From contig CAZTLI010000373.1 in the NCBI GenBank assembly GCA_964614375.1, forward strand, positions 1 to 5,642: 5,642 nt of DNA, read 5' to 3'. Origin of the DNA: CAZTLI01 sp964614375 (GTDB taxonomy: Bacteria > Chloroflexota > Anaerolineae > Aggregatilineales > Phototrophicaceae). The notes beneath the pieces were generated by a model. That model had not been told where the DNA came from, made no database searches, and saw only the letters and a program-made list of their open reading frames with translations. The position numbers and the translations under genes are program-made. Below, piece after piece: positions 5,471 through 5,642 of the stretch (the stretch's first letter is position 1; each line of letters starts with the position of its first letter).

Positions 5471-5479
5471 CGCTTTCCC

Positions 5480-5522
5480 AACCCCCATCCCCGGCCCTTC
5501 CCCCGTTGACGGAGGAAGGGGG
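5480..5522 (+). repeat. C-rich intergenic repeat, copy 1, with GC-rich hairpin
   Basis: The first 31 bases (5480-5510) are identical to 5612-5642, in the same orientation and offset by 132. This copy continues into a hairpin: CCCTTCC (5495-5501) pairs with GGAAGGG (5514-5520), then a C/A mismatch, then CCG (5503-5505) with CGG (5510-5512) around the loop TTGA. There is no T-run after it, so it is a poor intrinsic terminator. It is the right type for the dispersed C-rich repeats I recall from Chloroflexota intergenic regions. Confidence 0.7.
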
Positions 5523-5611
5523 CAGAACAGGTCACGGGCGTTCGGGAAGTCTCCTGCTCGAAGCGGGCGGGGGATTCAGGCGAGGGGTTGTCATGCGAAC
5601 GGCTGTCTCCT

Positions 5612-5642
5612 AACCCCCATCCCCGGCCCTTCCCCCGTTGAC
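5612..5642 (+). repeat. C-rich intergenic repeat, copy 2, cut by window end
   Basis: All 31 bases match copy 1 at 5480-5510. The window stops inside what would be the hairpin loop, so the second half is missing. Preceding bases differ from copy 1 (CTCCT versus TTCCC), which marks the left boundary of the identical part. The interval between copies (5523-5611) is G-rich and has no gene that I can recognise. Confidence 0.7.

Noticed and set aside
5495..5520. GC-rich hairpin as intrinsic terminator of rep
   Set aside because: No T-run follows on either strand, and it is part of a repeated element, so it is listed as repeat structure.

Overview
The window reads as the replication and partition core of a plasmid, or of an integrated plasmid-like element. 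It carries four plus-strand genes: a small winged-helix protein, a ParA ATPase, a ParB-like protein and a 751-residue primase-polymerase (Prim-Pol) replication protein. No ribosomal, metabolic, transposase, integrase or CRISPR genes are visible. Three things make me think of a Chloroflexota bacterium (Anaerolineae-like): the style of the winged-helix protein, the ParB with a large insertion inside its N-terminal domain, and the C-rich intergenic repeats of the type CTAACCCCC / CCCTTCCCCC. This assignment is from memory of such genomes and is only moderately certain.

Layout. Positions 1-60 are a C-rich edge. Positions 61-180 are strongly AT-rich, and 121-180 is about 83% A+T by hand count. A perfect 15-bp palindrome (183-197) follows, overlapping two DnaA-box-like words; it could be an operator, an origin, or both. 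Then comes a tight operon: winged-helix gene (295-672), parA (698-1495) and parB (1482-2723, overlapping parA by 14 nt). Inside parB lies a perfect 11-2-11 inverted repeat (2479-2502), a candidate centromere (parS) or operator. A 434-nt non-coding interval (2724-3157) separates parB from the rep gene (3158-5413). After rep come a 12-nt tandem repeat and two copies of a 31-bp C-rich repeat, the second cut by the window end.

The most striking structure is the rep leader. Positions 3028-3097 can fold into a compact three-way junction with one unpaired junction nucleotide. Just downstream, an 8-bp hairpin (3131-3162) buries the rep start codon and carries the Shine-Dalgarno sequence in its loop. 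Ten bases from the largest loop and stem tip of the junction (3072-3081) are perfectly complementary to 3138-3147, next to the Shine-Dalgarno sequence. A possible minus-strand promoter points an antisense RNA through the junction. This resembles the logic, not the sequence, of pseudoknot and antisense-RNA copy-number control known from IncI/IncB-type plasmids, and it may be an independent leader system for a Prim-Pol plasmid.

How the genes probably work together: the Prim-Pol protein initiates or primes replication, its synthesis set by the leader RNA. ParA and ParB segregate the copies. The small winged-helix protein may regulate the partition operon. The fold, the antisense RNA and the parS candidate are all inferences from sequence alone.
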